Source: Kitasatospora sp. NBC_01287 (GTDB taxonomy: Bacteria; Actinomycetota; Actinomycetes; Streptomycetales; Streptomycetaceae). Taken from it: DNA of 64,000 bases. The stretch's first letter is position 1. Each line of letters starts with the position of its first letter. Shown piece after piece: positions 8,957 to 18,054 of the stretch. The position numbers were made by a program, and so were the translations under genes. The notes beneath the pieces are model-generated. The model worked only from the letters and a program-made list of their open reading frames with translations, was not told where the DNA came from and ran no database searches. The stretch spans positions 3,758,501-3,822,500 of the forward strand of contig NZ_JAPEPB010000001.1 of NCBI RefSeq assembly GCF_026340565.1. The letters run 5' to 3'.

Positions 8957-10591
8957 CTAACTGACGGTGATCTCGGTGTAGACCGGGACGCTGAACGGGT
9001 CGAGCATCACGTTGCTGACGTGGCTGGACCAGGCGACCGTGCCGTTCTGGTACCAGAGCGGGATGGCCGGCACGTCGGTGACGAGCATCTTCTCGGCGGT
9101 CTGGAAGTCGGTGACCGAGGTGGCCTGGTTGGGCTCCGCGTTGGCCGTGTTGACCTGGTTGTCGAAGGCCTGGTTGTTGTAGTGCGAGTCGTTGGAGGAC
9201 CCGCCGCTGGTGTAGACCGGCTGCAGGAAGTCCTGGATCAGCGGGTAGTCCATCTGCCAGCCGGTCCGGAAGGGGCCGGTCATCTTCTGGCTGGTGACCT
9301 GGTTGCGGAAGTCCGCGAAGGTGCCGATCGGGTTGCCGACGCAGGCGTTGTTGTTGCCCATCACGGTGTTGATGCTGTTGCAGGTGGCGTCGACCCAGTC
9401 CTTGTGCGGACCGTCGGCGTTGTAGCTGATGGTCAACTGGCCGCCGGGGATGCCGCCGCCCTGCTCGATCAGCTGCTTGGCCTTGGTCGGGTTGTAGGTG
9501 CAGAGGTCACCGCAGAGGCCCTCCTTGAAGCCGCCGCTGGAGCCGAGCACCGGGGAGGTCCAGTCGCTGGCCGTCGTCCGGGTGTTGGTGAAGATGTTCT
9601 TGACGATCGTGGGCCGGTCGATCGCCATGGAGATGCCCTGGCGGACCAGCTTCGCCCCGTCGGTGTTCCACTGCGGCTGGTACAGCGGGAACGAGATGGT
9701 CTGGATGATGCCGGCCGGCGTGTTCAGGAAGCGCGCCGTGCTCGGTCCACCCGCGAGCTGCTTGATCGCGGTGTTGGAGAGCGTGTTGTCGACGTCCAGG
9801 GCGCCGGACTGCAGGTCGGAGTAGGCGGCGTTCGGGTCGGTGTAGACGACGAGATTGATTCCGCCGTTCTTCGGCTTGTTGGTGCCGCTGTAGTCCGGGT
9901 TCGGCACCAGCTGCATCTGCTGGCTGCGGGTGTACGACTGGATCATGTACGGCCCGTCGCCGACCGGCTTGTTCAGGTAGGCGGCGTGGTCGCTGAAGAA
10001 GCTCGCCGGCAGCGGGTAGTACGCGTTGTAGCCCAGGGTCTGCGGCCAGGTGGAGAACTTCTGGCTGAGCGCCACCGTGAAGGTGTTGTCGTTGACCACC
10101 TTGAGACCCGACATGGTCTGCGCGGTCGGCGAGCCACTGGCCGGCGCGACGTCGTTGTAGCCCTGGATGTACTGGAAGAAGCTGGCGTTGACCTGCTTGT
10201 TGGTGGAGAGCGCGCCGTAGTTCCAGGCGTCCACGTAGGACTTGGCCGTCACCGCGGTGCCGTCGCTGAACTTCCAGCCCGACTTCAGTGTCACGGTCCA
10301 GTTCTGCTGGTCGGAGGAGGTGATCGAGTCGGCGTTGGCGTTGCTGGCCGCGCTCGTCTTGGGGTCGTACTGGACCAGCCCGGCGAAGATCATGTTCATC
10401 ACCGCGCCGCCATTCACCTCATTGGTGTTGGCCGGCTCCAGCGGGTTCTGCGGATCCCCCCACCAGGCCCGCACGGTACCGCCGGAGCCCGAGCCGGAGC
10501 CGCCGTTGCTGCTACTGCTGCAACCGGTGGCCACCAGGGCCGCCGATGTCACTGCGATCACGGCCCAGCGCACTCTGGTGGCTGAAGGCAT
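8957..10591 (-). CDS. Oligopeptide ABC transporter substrate-binding lipoprotein
   Basis: A 544-residue family 5 solute-binding protein and first gene of a complete five-gene importer operon (binding protein, two permeases, two ATPases). A lipoprotein signal is clear: basic start, hydrophobic core, and the lipobox ending VATGC with Cys24 as predicted lipid anchor, followed by a Ser/Gly/Asn linker. The body shows the family pattern YMIQSYTRSQQ and the late FRTGWQMDYP region, parallel to the left-operon protein. The ATG at 10591 has GAGGAGG about 7 nt upstream. A GTGTGA palindrome lies in the leader. Binding to di- or oligopeptides is inferred from family and operon. Confidence 0.94.
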   Translation of the reverse strand: MPSATRVRWAVIAVTSAALVATGCSSSSNGGSGSGSGGTVRAWWGDPQNPLEPANTNEVNGGAVMNMIFAGLVQYDPKTSAASNANADSITSSDQQNWTVTLKSGWKFSDGTAVTAKSYVDAWNYGALSTNKQVNASFFQYIQGYNDVAPASGSPTAQTMSGLKVVNDNTFTVALSQKFSTWPQTLGYNAYYPLPASFFSDHAAYLNKPVGDGPYMIQSYTRSQQMQLVPNPDYSGTNKPKNGGINLVVYTDPNAAYSDLQSGALDVDNTLSNTAIKQLAGGPSTARFLNTPAGIIQTISFPLYQPQWNTDGAKLVRQGISMAIDRPTIVKNIFTNTRTTASDWTSPVLGSSGGFKEGLCGDLCTYNPTKAKQLIEQGGGIPGGQLTISYNADGPHKDWVDATCNSINTVMGNNNACVGNPIGTFADFRNQVTSQKMTGPFRTGWQMDYPLIQDFLQPVYTSGGSSNDSHYNNQAFDNQVNTANAEPNQATSVTDFQTAEKMLVTDVPAIPLWYQNGTVAWSSHVSNVMLDPFSVPVYTEITVS

Positions 10592-10611
10592 GAGGGACCT
10601 CCTCGTCGGGT

Positions 10612-10627
10612 GTGTGAGGCATCACAC
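10612..10627. promoter_or_regulatory. Perfect 6-bp inverted repeat in the leader of the binding-protein gene
   Basis: GTGTGA at 10612-10617 and TCACAC at 10622-10627 are separated by four bases, about 20 nt upstream of the start codon at 10591. The symmetry suggests a dimeric regulator site, but the regulator is unknown; a hairpin effect on translation is also possible. Confidence 0.4.
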
Positions 10628-10709
10628 CCCATTCGACGGGTCAGCCAGTGACGGCGCACCCGCAGCAGGGCCACTCGGGCGCCTGGTGCCGCCGAACAGG
10701 TGACTGAAA

Positions 10710-10751
10710 CGCCGTCAGCCGGCTCCCCCGAGGGGGAACCGGCTGACGGCG
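10710..10751 (-). terminator. Terminator of typA
   Basis: Twenty-base arms 10710-10729 and 10732-10751 pair with one mismatch, starting 25 nt beyond the typA stop. It separates typA from the transporter operon that follows on the same strand. Confidence 0.85.
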
Positions 10752-10775
10752 CTACGAGAGTCGACTGAGCTGGTG

Positions 10776-12644
10776 TCAGTTCTTCTTGGCGCGCGAGGCG
10801 CTGCGGCCGCGCTCCTTCTGGTCCAGCACGACCTTGCGGATGCGCACGGTCTCCGGCGTGACCTCGATGCACTCGTCCTCGCGGCAGAACTCGAGCGACT
10901 GCTCCAGCGACAGCTTGCGCGGCGGCACCAGGTTCTCGGTGGTGTCGGAGGAAGCGGCACGCATGTTGGTGAGCTTCTTCTCCTTGGTGATGTTGATGTC
11001 CATGTCGTCCTGGCGCGAGTTCTCGCCGACGATCATGCCCTCGTACACCTCGGTGGTGGGCTCGACGAAGAGCGTGCCGCGCTCCTGGATGCCCATCATG
11101 GCGAACGGGGTCACCACGCCGGCGCGGTCGGCCACCAGCGAACCGTTGTTGCGCATCCGCAGCTCACCGAACCACGGCTCGTGGCCCTCGAAGATGCTGT
11201 GCGCGATGCCGGTGCCGCGGGTGTCGGTCAGGAACTGGGTGCGGAAGCCGATCAGGCCGCGCGAGGGGACGATGAACTCCATCCGGACCCAGCCGGAGCC
11301 GTGGTTCGTCATGGTCTCCATGCGGCCCTTGCGGACAGCCATCAGCTGGGTGATCGCGCCGAGGTACTCCTCGGGGCTGTCGATCGTCATCCGCTCGACC
11401 GGCTCGTGGGTCTTGCCGTTGACGATCTTGGTGACCACCTGCGGCTTGCCGACGGTCAGCTCGAAGAGCTCCCGGCGCATGGTCTCGACCAGGATGGCCA
11501 GCGCCAGCTCACCGCGGCCCTGCACCTCCCAGGCGTCCGGGCGCTCGGTGGGCAGCACGCGCAGCGAGACGTTACCGACCAGCTCCTTGTCCAGGCGGTC
11601 CTTCACCATCCGGGCGGTGACCTTGTGGCCCTTGCCGCCCTTGCCGACCAGCGGCGAGGTGTTGGTGCCGATGACCATCGAGATGGCCGGCTCGTCCACC
11701 GTGATCAGCGGCAGCGCGATCGGGTTCTCCAGGTCGGCGAGCGTCTCGCCGATCATGATGTCCGGGATGCCGGCGACGGCGCAGATGTCGCCGGGGCCGG
11801 CCACCTCGGCCGGCTTGCGGGTAAGCGCCTCGGTCATCAGCAGCTCGGTGATCTTGACCTGCTGGATCGAGCCGTCCCGCTTCATCCACGCGACCTGCTG
11901 GCCCTTGCGCAGCTCACCCTGCTCGACGCGGCAGAGCGCGATGCGGCCGAGGAAGTTGTCGGCGTCCAGGTTGGTGACGTGCGCCTGCAGCGGGGCGTCG
12001 GCGTCGTACTCCGGGGCCGGCACGTGCGCCAGGATGGTGGAGAAGAACGGCTCCAGCGAGTCGCTGTCGGCCGGGACGGTGCCGTTCTCCGGCTTGGTCA
12101 GCGAGGCCACGCCGTCACGCGCGCAGGCGTAGACGATCGGGAACTCGATCTGGTCCTCGGTGGCGTCCAGGTCCAGGAAGAGGTCGTAGGTCTCGTTGAT
12201 GACCTCGTCGATCCGGGAGTCCGGACGGTCGGTCTTGTTGATGCAGAGGATCACCGGCAGCTTGGCGGTGAGCGCCTTGCGCAGCACGAAACGGGTCTGC
12301 GGCAGCGGGCCCTCGGAGGCGTCGACCAGCAGGACGACCGCGTCCACCATCGACAGGCCGCGCTCGACCTCGCCACCGAAGTCGGCGTGGCCGGGGGTGT
12401 CGATGATGTTGATGGTGATCGGCGCGCCACCCTCCTTGGGGTGGTACTTGACCGCGGTGTTCTTCGCGAGAATGGTGATGCCCTTCTCGCGCTCCAGGTC
12501 GTTCGAGTCCATCATGCGGTCGTCGAGGTGCTGGTGAGCCGCGAAGGCACCGGCCTGCTTGAGCATCGCGTCGACCAGGGTCGTCTTGCCGTGGTCGACG
12601 TGGGCGACGATGGCGACGTTGCGGATGTCATTGCGCGTGGGCAT
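10776..12644 (-). CDS. typA: Translational GTPase TypA/BipA
   Basis: A 622-residue ribosome-associated GTPase of the elongation-factor superfamily, linked in other bacteria to ribosome assembly and stress adaptation. The start is ATG at 12644 (MPTRNDIRNVAIVAHVDHGKTT), where G1 is HVDHGKTT at residues 15-22; a GGAGAG motif lies 10 nt upstream. Further motifs are DTPGHADF (G3) and NKTD (G4), followed by EF-Tu domain 2, the EF-G-like domains and the TypA C-terminal domain. Length matches the family. It is flanked by its own terminator and appears monocistronic. Confidence 0.97.
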   Translation of the reverse strand: MPTRNDIRNVAIVAHVDHGKTTLVDAMLKQAGAFAAHQHLDDRMMDSNDLEREKGITILAKNTAVKYHPKEGGAPITINIIDTPGHADFGGEVERGLSMVDAVVLLVDASEGPLPQTRFVLRKALTAKLPVILCINKTDRPDSRIDEVINETYDLFLDLDATEDQIEFPIVYACARDGVASLTKPENGTVPADSDSLEPFFSTILAHVPAPEYDADAPLQAHVTNLDADNFLGRIALCRVEQGELRKGQQVAWMKRDGSIQQVKITELLMTEALTRKPAEVAGPGDICAVAGIPDIMIGETLADLENPIALPLITVDEPAISMVIGTNTSPLVGKGGKGHKVTARMVKDRLDKELVGNVSLRVLPTERPDAWEVQGRGELALAILVETMRRELFELTVGKPQVVTKIVNGKTHEPVERMTIDSPEEYLGAITQLMAVRKGRMETMTNHGSGWVRMEFIVPSRGLIGFRTQFLTDTRGTGIAHSIFEGHEPWFGELRMRNNGSLVADRAGVVTPFAMMGIQERGTLFVEPTTEVYEGMIVGENSRQDDMDINITKEKKLTNMRAASSDTTENLVPPRKLSLEQSLEFCREDECIEVTPETVRIRKVVLDQKERGRSASRAKKN

Positions 12645-12781
12645 GCGGAGCGAACTCTCCCGGAGTCGTGGGTTGTGGCGCCCCGGCCTTTCCCGGTCCA
12701 CCCGCCGGGCTTACCATGCCACGGCTTGTCCTATCGTACGTGGCCGCCGGGACCTCCCGCGAAGCGGAGCACCGCGCACGC

Positions 12782-14350
12782 TCAGCGCAGGAAGCCCAGG
12801 TCCTGGTAGCGGGGCCAGCCGAAGCCGTAAGCACCCGCGCCGGCCACGCCCGTGCGCACCGCCACCAGCTCGGGACGCTGGTAGAGCGGCACCGAGTGGC
12901 CGAGCTGCCAGATCCGCTGGTCGGTCTCCTGGAGCAGCGCGGCCTGCTTGGCGGCGTCCGGCTCGGCCTCGGCCTTGGCGAAGAGCTGGTCGATCTCGTC
13001 CGTCCCCGTCCCGCCGTAGTTGAGGCCGGCCACCGGCTTGCCGTCCGGGCCGGGCTGCGGCTTGGTGTAGAGCGGACGCTCGTCGGTGGCGGGGAAGGCG
13101 GTGGCGGGCCAGGAGAAGAGCGCCAGGTCCCAGTCGCCGGTGGCCAGGTGGCCGCGGACGAAGCTGTCGGCCGCGGCCGGCTGTGGGTGCACCGTGATGC
13201 CGAACGGGGCCAGCTGGGCGACCAGGGCGTCGGCGGTGCGGCGGGCGGTGGCCGAGCCGTCGGGGAAGAGCAGGTTCAGTTCCAGGTGCAGGGACTTGGC
13301 GGTGGCGCCGAGGGCGCCGCTGTTGTCGCGGTAGCCCTGCTGGTCGGCCATCAGCAGGTGGTTGCCGAGCGGCACGGCGGGCAGTCCGAGCGGGGTCAGC
13401 GCGGCCTGGGCGAGCTTGCCGCGGTCCACGCAGGCGGCGACGGCGCGGCGCACCGCGGGTTCGGCGAGCTCGCCGCGGGCGCCGTTCAGGGTGAGCTGGG
13501 TGAAGGCCGGGGCGGCGGCCCGGTGCAAGGTGATGCCGGGCAGCGCCTTGGCCTGCTCCAGTGTCCGGGCGGCGGCGTCCACCGCGTCGGCGGACTTCGC
13601 GGCGGGCGGGTGGTCGACGGTGCCCTCCAGCGCGGCGACGTCGATCCGGCCCTTGGAGAGGGCGTCGAGGCGGTCGGCGGTGGCCAGGAAGTCCAGCTCG
13701 TCGACCTTGGCGGCAGCGCCCCACCAGCGCGGATTGCGGACCAGCGCCGCCTTGCCGCCCTTGGCGTCCAGCGACTTGACCAGCAGCGGTCCGGCGCTCA
13801 GCGGCAGGCCGGCGGCCGGGTTCAGCGGGCTGAACAGGGCCTTCCACTCCGCGTACGGCTGCCGGAAGACCACCTTCACCTGGTGCGGGTCGGCGCCCTG
13901 GGCGACCGACTCGATCGCCTGGTAGCCGGGGTGGGTGTCGCGCAGCGCAGTCCATTGGGCCGAGAAGTCGGCGGCCGTCAGCGGCGTGCCGTCGCTCCAC
14001 ACCGCCTTCGGGTTCAGCCGGTAGGTGACCGTCCGGTCGACCGCCTGCGCGCCCGCCAGGTAGTCCGGGTCGGCGACCGGCCGGGCGTGGTCGTCCAGCC
14101 GGTACAGGCTGGGCAGCACGGCGTGCGCGATCAGCGCGGTGTCGGGGGTGGCGTCGGGCTGGTAGACGTCCAGTGCGGCGGGCACCTCGTCCACCGCCCA
14201 GCGCAGCGTGCCACCCTGGCGGACCGCGCCGCGGTCGGACGGGGTGAGGTCGGCGGCGGACTGGGACGGCGTGGCCGGCGCCGGCGCGCCGGAGCAGCCC
14301 GCCAGTGCGCCGAGCAGTGCGGCCGCGGCGAGCACCCTGATGCTCTTCAT
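12782..14350 (-). CDS. Orphan ABC transporter substrate-binding lipoprotein
   Basis: A 522-residue family 5 solute-binding protein with a textbook lipoprotein signal: MKSIRVLAAAALLGALAGC, Cys19 being the lipidated residue, then an Ala/Pro/Ser linker. The body includes the family motif TVTYRLNPKAVWSDGTPLTA near the start of the binding domain. The ATG at 14350 is preferred; a GTG three codons upstream is possible. No permease or ATPase adjoins it, so it either feeds one of the two nearby importers or acts as a sensor; both are inference. It reads away from sdh and ends 137 nt before typA begins. Confidence 0.9.
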   Translation of the reverse strand: MKSIRVLAAAALLGALAGCSGAPAPATPSQSAADLTPSDRGAVRQGGTLRWAVDEVPAALDVYQPDATPDTALIAHAVLPSLYRLDDHARPVADPDYLAGAQAVDRTVTYRLNPKAVWSDGTPLTAADFSAQWTALRDTHPGYQAIESVAQGADPHQVKVVFRQPYAEWKALFSPLNPAAGLPLSAGPLLVKSLDAKGGKAALVRNPRWWGAAAKVDELDFLATADRLDALSKGRIDVAALEGTVDHPPAAKSADAVDAAARTLEQAKALPGITLHRAAAPAFTQLTLNGARGELAEPAVRRAVAACVDRGKLAQAALTPLGLPAVPLGNHLLMADQQGYRDNSGALGATAKSLHLELNLLFPDGSATARRTADALVAQLAPFGITVHPQPAAADSFVRGHLATGDWDLALFSWPATAFPATDERPLYTKPQPGPDGKPVAGLNYGGTGTDEIDQLFAKAEAEPDAAKQAALLQETDQRIWQLGHSVPLYQRPELVAVRTGVAGAGAYGFGWPRYQDLGFLR

Positions 14351-14473
14351 GGCGCCCACTCAACTGCACTGTGCGGCAGCTGAACTGACGACACGACAAG
14401 CTGTCCTCCGATCGGCGCAGCGACCGAGGAGGATCGACTCGCGGCCAATCCTGTCCGAGGCCTTCCGAGTAAT

Positions 14474-14489
14474 TGTGATCAAGGTCACA
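14474..14489. promoter_or_regulatory. CRP-type palindrome (TGTGA-N6-TCACA) upstream of sdh
   Basis: TGTGATCAAGGTCACA matches the CRP/FNR-superfamily consensus at every specified base. It lies 8 nt upstream of the first sdh start codon, a position that would favour repression or a very short leader. A Rex-type redox regulator is the alternative, but its usual sites have a different core spacing. Confidence 0.55.
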
Positions 14490-14497
14490 CTCGCAGG

Positions 14498-15283
14498 ATG
14501 GCCACAACGACCAAGCGTGCTGCGATCCCGGAACGCACCCTCCGCACCGACCGCTGGTGGCTGCCCCAGCTGAGCACGGCGGCCGGCCTGCTGGTCTTCA
14601 TCGCGTACTCGACCTGGCGGGCCTTCGAGGGTGCCCACTACTACGCGGCGCCGTACATCTCGCCGTTCTACTCCCCCTGCCTGGCCGCGGACTGCGTGCC
14701 GATGCGCGGGGGTGCCGACTGGGCGGTGATCGGCGACTGGTGGCGGCTCTCCCCCGCCCTGCTGGTGCTGGTCTTCCCGCTCGGCTTCCGGCTGACCTGC
14801 TACTACTACCGAAGGGCCTACTACCGGGCCTTCTGGTCCTCGCCGCCCGCCTGCGCGGTGGGCGAGCCGCACGCCAAGTACACCGGCGAGACCCGGTTCC
14901 CCCTGGTCCTGCAGAACCTCCACCGCTACTTCTTCTACCTGGCGATCCTGGTCGCCGGGATCCTCAGCTACGACGCGGTGCTCGGCTTCCGCGACCCCTC
15001 CGGCGCCTGGGGGCACGCCGGGCTCGGCACCCTGGTGCTGCTGGTGAACGTGGCGCTGATCTGGGCGTACACCCTCTCCTGCCACTCCTGCCGGCACATC
15101 GTCGGCGGACGGCTGCGGCACTTCTCCAAGCACCCGGTGCGCTACCGCGCCTGGCAGCTGGTGGGACGGCTGAACGCCCGGCACATGCAGCTGGCCTGGG
15201 CCTCGCTCTGCTCGGTCGGGCTCGCCGACCTGTACGTGTACCTGGTCTCGTCCGGGGTCTTCACCGACCCGAAGTTCTTCTGA
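14498..15283 (+). CDS. Succinate dehydrogenase membrane anchor subunit (SdhC-like)
   Basis: A 261-residue membrane protein encoded first in an sdh operon. About five hydrophobic spans are visible (near 26-38, 80-96, 140-160, 172-192, 230-250), with histidines such as His142 (LHRYFF), His195 and His198 (CHSCRH) available as haem ligands. This larger single-anchor type is found with actinobacterial Sdh1 enzymes and replaces separate SdhC and SdhD. Its function as quinone- and haem-binding anchor is inferred from position before SdhA and SdhB. The ATG at 14498 has only AGG close upstream, and a CRP-type palindrome sits 8 nt before it. The SdhA gene starts 8 nt after its stop. Confidence 0.85.
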   Translation: MATTTKRAAIPERTLRTDRWWLPQLSTAAGLLVFIAYSTWRAFEGAHYYAAPYISPFYSPCLAADCVPMRGGADWAVIGDWWRLSPALLVLVFPLGFRLTCYYYRRAYYRAFWSSPPACAVGEPHAKYTGETRFPLVLQNLHRYFFYLAILVAGILSYDAVLGFRDPSGAWGHAGLGTLVLLVNVALIWAYTLSCHSCRHIVGGRLRHFSKHPVRYRAWQLVGRLNARHMQLAWASLCSVGLADLYVYLVSSGVFTDPKFF

Positions 15284-15291
15284 GGAGCTCC

Positions 15292-17214
15292 GTGGACGAC
15301 TACGAAAGCTACGACGTGGTGGTGATCGGCGCCGGCGGGGCCGGGCTGCGGGCCGCGATCGAGGCCCGTGAGCAGGGCATGCGGGTCGCGGTGATCTGCA
15401 AGTCGCTCTTCGGCAAGGCGCACACCGTGATGGCCGAGGGCGGCATCGCCGCCTCGATGGGCAACGTGAACAGCGGTGACAACTGGCGGGTGCACTTCCG
15501 CGACACCATGCGCGGCGGCAAGTTCCTCAACCACTGGCGGATGGCCGAGCTGCACGCCAAGGAGGCACCCGAACGGGTCTGGGAGCTGGAGACCTGGGGC
15601 GCGCTCTTCGACCGCACCGAGGACGGGCGGATCTCGCAGCGCAACTTCGGCGGCCACGAGTACCCGCGGCTGGCGCACGTGGGTGACCGGACCGGGCTGG
15701 AGCTGATCCGCACCCTGCAGCAGCGGATCGTGGCGCTGCAGCAGGCGGACTTCAAGGAGAGCGGCCAAGAAGATCCAGCACAGTACGAGTCGGGCCTGAA
15801 GGTCTTCCAGGAGTACACCGTCACCAGGATCCTGAAGGACGGGGACCGGGTGGCCGGCGTCTTCGGCTACCTGCGGGAGAGCGGGCAGTTCTTCACCATC
15901 GCGGCCCCGGCGGTGGTGCTGGCCACCGGCGGGATCGGCAAGTCCTTCAAGGTGACCTCCAACTCCTGGGAGTACACCGGCGACGGCCACGCGCTCGCGC
16001 TGCTGGCCGGCGCCCGGCTGCTGAACATGGAGTTCATCCAGTTCCACCCGACCGGCATGGTCTGGCCGCCCTCGGTGAAGGGCATCCTGGTCACCGAGTC
16101 GGTGCGCGGCGACGGCGGGGTGCTGCGCAACAGCGAGGGCAAGCGGTTCATGTTCGACTACGTGCCCGACGTCTTCCGCGGCCAGTACGCCGAGACCGAG
16201 GCCGAGGCGGACGGCTGGTACGCGGACCCCGGCGAGAACCGCCGCCCGCCCGAGCTGCTGCCCCGCGACGAGGTGGCCCGGGCGATCAACTCCGAGGTCA
16301 AGGCCGGGCGCGGCACCGCGCACGGCGGGGTCTTCCTGGACGTCTCCAGCCGGCTGCCGGCCGAGGAGATCATCCGGCGGCTGCCCTCGATGCACCACCA
16401 GTTCAAGGAGCTCGCCGACGTCGACATCACCCGCGAGCCGATGGAGGTCGGCCCGACCTGCCACTACGTGATGGGCGGCGTGGAGGTGGACCCGGACACC
16501 GCGGCCAGCCCCGCCGTACCCGGGCTGTACGCGGCGGGCGAGGTGGCCGGCGGGATGCACGGCTCCAACCGGCTGGGCGGCAACTCGCTCTCCGACCTGC
16601 TGGTCTTCGGGCGCCGGGCGGGGCTGCACGCGGCCCGGTACGTGGCGGGGCTGGCCGAGCGTCCGGAGCTCGACCGGGAGCAGCTGGCGGCGGCCGCCGC
16701 CGAGGCACTGGCGCCGTTCGGCACCGAGGGCACCGAGGGCGGCGAGGGGGGCGAGAGGGGCGAGCACCCGTACGCGCTGCACCAGGAGCTGCAGCAGACC
16801 ATGAACGACCTGGTCGGGATCATCCGCCGGGCAGGTGAGATGAAGCAGGCGCTGGACCGGCTCGCGGTGCTGCGCCGCCGGGCCGCGGCGGTGGCGGTGG
16901 AGGGCCACCGGCAGTTCAACCCGGGCTGGCACCTGGCGCTGGACCTGCGCAACATGCTGCTGGTCTCGGAGTGCGTGGCCAGCGCGGCGCTGCTGCGCCG
17001 GGAGAGCCGCGGCGGCCACACCCGGGAGGACTGGCCGGGGATGGACCGGGACTGGCGGCGGGTCAACCTGCTCTGCTCACTGGCCGGGGAGCGGGAGGTG
17101 GAGGTGGCCCGGCAGGCCAACCCGCCGGTCCGGGCCGACCTGCTGGCGCTCTTCGAACGCACCGAACTGGCGAAGTACTTCACTCCGGAGGAGCTGGCCG
17201 ATGAGCAGCAGTGA
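15292..17214 (+). CDS. sdhA: Succinate dehydrogenase/fumarate reductase flavoprotein subunit
   Basis: A 640-residue FAD subunit that oxidises succinate to fumarate. The GTG at 15292 follows GAGGAG, which itself overlaps the upstream stop codon. The dinucleotide-binding motif GAGGAG lies near residue 13. The segment KAHTVMAEGG carries the histidine expected to bind FAD covalently. Substrate-site landmarks include QFHPTG and the late SNRLGGNSLSDLLVFG signature. A short Gly/Glu-rich stretch near residues 480-490 looks like a surface-loop expansion. The last 14 nt overlap sdhB. Sequence style matches the actinobacterial Sdh1 type rather than the E. coli type. Confidence 0.95.
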   Translation: MDDYESYDVVVIGAGGAGLRAAIEAREQGMRVAVICKSLFGKAHTVMAEGGIAASMGNVNSGDNWRVHFRDTMRGGKFLNHWRMAELHAKEAPERVWELETWGALFDRTEDGRISQRNFGGHEYPRLAHVGDRTGLELIRTLQQRIVALQQADFKESGQEDPAQYESGLKVFQEYTVTRILKDGDRVAGVFGYLRESGQFFTIAAPAVVLATGGIGKSFKVTSNSWEYTGDGHALALLAGARLLNMEFIQFHPTGMVWPPSVKGILVTESVRGDGGVLRNSEGKRFMFDYVPDVFRGQYAETEAEADGWYADPGENRRPPELLPRDEVARAINSEVKAGRGTAHGGVFLDVSSRLPAEEIIRRLPSMHHQFKELADVDITREPMEVGPTCHYVMGGVEVDPDTAASPAVPGLYAAGEVAGGMHGSNRLGGNSLSDLLVFGRRAGLHAARYVAGLAERPELDREQLAAAAAEALAPFGTEGTEGGEGGERGEHPYALHQELQQTMNDLVGIIRRAGEMKQALDRLAVLRRRAAAVAVEGHRQFNPGWHLALDLRNMLLVSECVASAALLRRESRGGHTREDWPGMDRDWRRVNLLCSLAGEREVEVARQANPPVRADLLALFERTELAKYFTPEELADEQQ

Positions 17215-17989
17215 GCGTCCCGCGACCACCAGGGAGTTCCGGGTCTGGCGCGGGGCGGGCGGTGAGGGGGGCTTCGTCTCGTACCAGGTGGAGGTGCACG
17301 AGGGCGAGGTGGTGCTCGACCTGGTGCACCGGCTGCAGGCCACCGCGGCACCCGACCTCGCGGTGCGGTGGAACTGCAAGGCGGGCAAGTGCGGCTCGTG
17401 CAGCGCCGAGGTGAACGGGCGGCCGCGGCTGCTCTGCATGACCCGGATGTCCGCGCTGCCACCCGACGAGCCGGTGGTGCTCACCCCGCTGCGCACCTTC
17501 CCGAGCGTGCGGGACCTGGTCACCGACGTGGGCTTCAACTACGCCAAGGCCCGCGAGATCCCCGCCTTCGTCCCCCCGCCGGACCTGGCGCCCGGCGAGT
17601 ACCGGATGCGGCAGGAGGACGTGGCGCGCTCGCAGGAGTTCCGCAAGTGCATCGAGTGCTTCCTCTGCCAGGACACCTGCCACGCGGTGCGCGACCACGA
17701 GGAGAACAAGGCCGCCTTCGCCGGCCCGCGCTTCCTGATGCGGGTGGCCGAGCTGGACATGCACCCGCTGGACGCGGCCGCCGACCAGGGGCTGGACCGT
17801 GGGGCGAGCGCCCAGGAGGTGCACGGGCTGGGCTACTGCAACATCACCAAGTGCTGCACCGAGGTCTGCCCCGAGCACATCAGGATCACCGACAACGCGC
17901 TGATCCCGCTCAAGGAGCGGGTGGCCGACCGCAAGTACGACCCGCTGGTCTGGCTCGGGTCGAAGATCGGCCTGCGCCCGAAGAACTGA
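17201..17989 (+). CDS. sdhB: Succinate dehydrogenase iron-sulphur subunit
   Basis: A 262-residue electron-transfer subunit linking the flavoprotein to the membrane anchor. Cysteines 59, 64, 67 and 79 form the plant-ferredoxin-type [2Fe-2S] site. Cys150, 153, 156 and 160 (CIECFLCQDTC) and Cys213, 218, 219 and 223 supply the other two clusters. The ATG at 17201 lies inside the 3' end of sdhA (14-nt overlap), so translation is probably coupled. A hairpin follows the stop by 7 nt and ends the operon. Confidence 0.95.
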   Translation: MSSSERPATTREFRVWRGAGGEGGFVSYQVEVHEGEVVLDLVHRLQATAAPDLAVRWNCKAGKCGSCSAEVNGRPRLLCMTRMSALPPDEPVVLTPLRTFPSVRDLVTDVGFNYAKAREIPAFVPPPDLAPGEYRMRQEDVARSQEFRKCIECFLCQDTCHAVRDHEENKAAFAGPRFLMRVAELDMHPLDAAADQGLDRGASAQEVHGLGYCNITKCCTEVCPEHIRITDNALIPLKERVADRKYDPLVWLGSKIGLRPKN

Positions 17990-17996
17990 CGCCGCA

Positions 17997-18031
17997 CTGA
18001 ACCAGCCGGTTCGGCCGGCCGGCTGGTTCAG
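17997..18031. terminator. Terminator between sdhB and a convergent phosphatase gene
   Basis: Thirteen-base arms 17997-18009 and 18019-18031 pair perfectly around a nine-base loop. The hairpin lies between convergent stop codons at 17989 and 18055 and can serve both directions. Confidence 0.8.
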
Positions 18032-18054
18032 CGGCTCAGAAGCTCATCAGCTGC

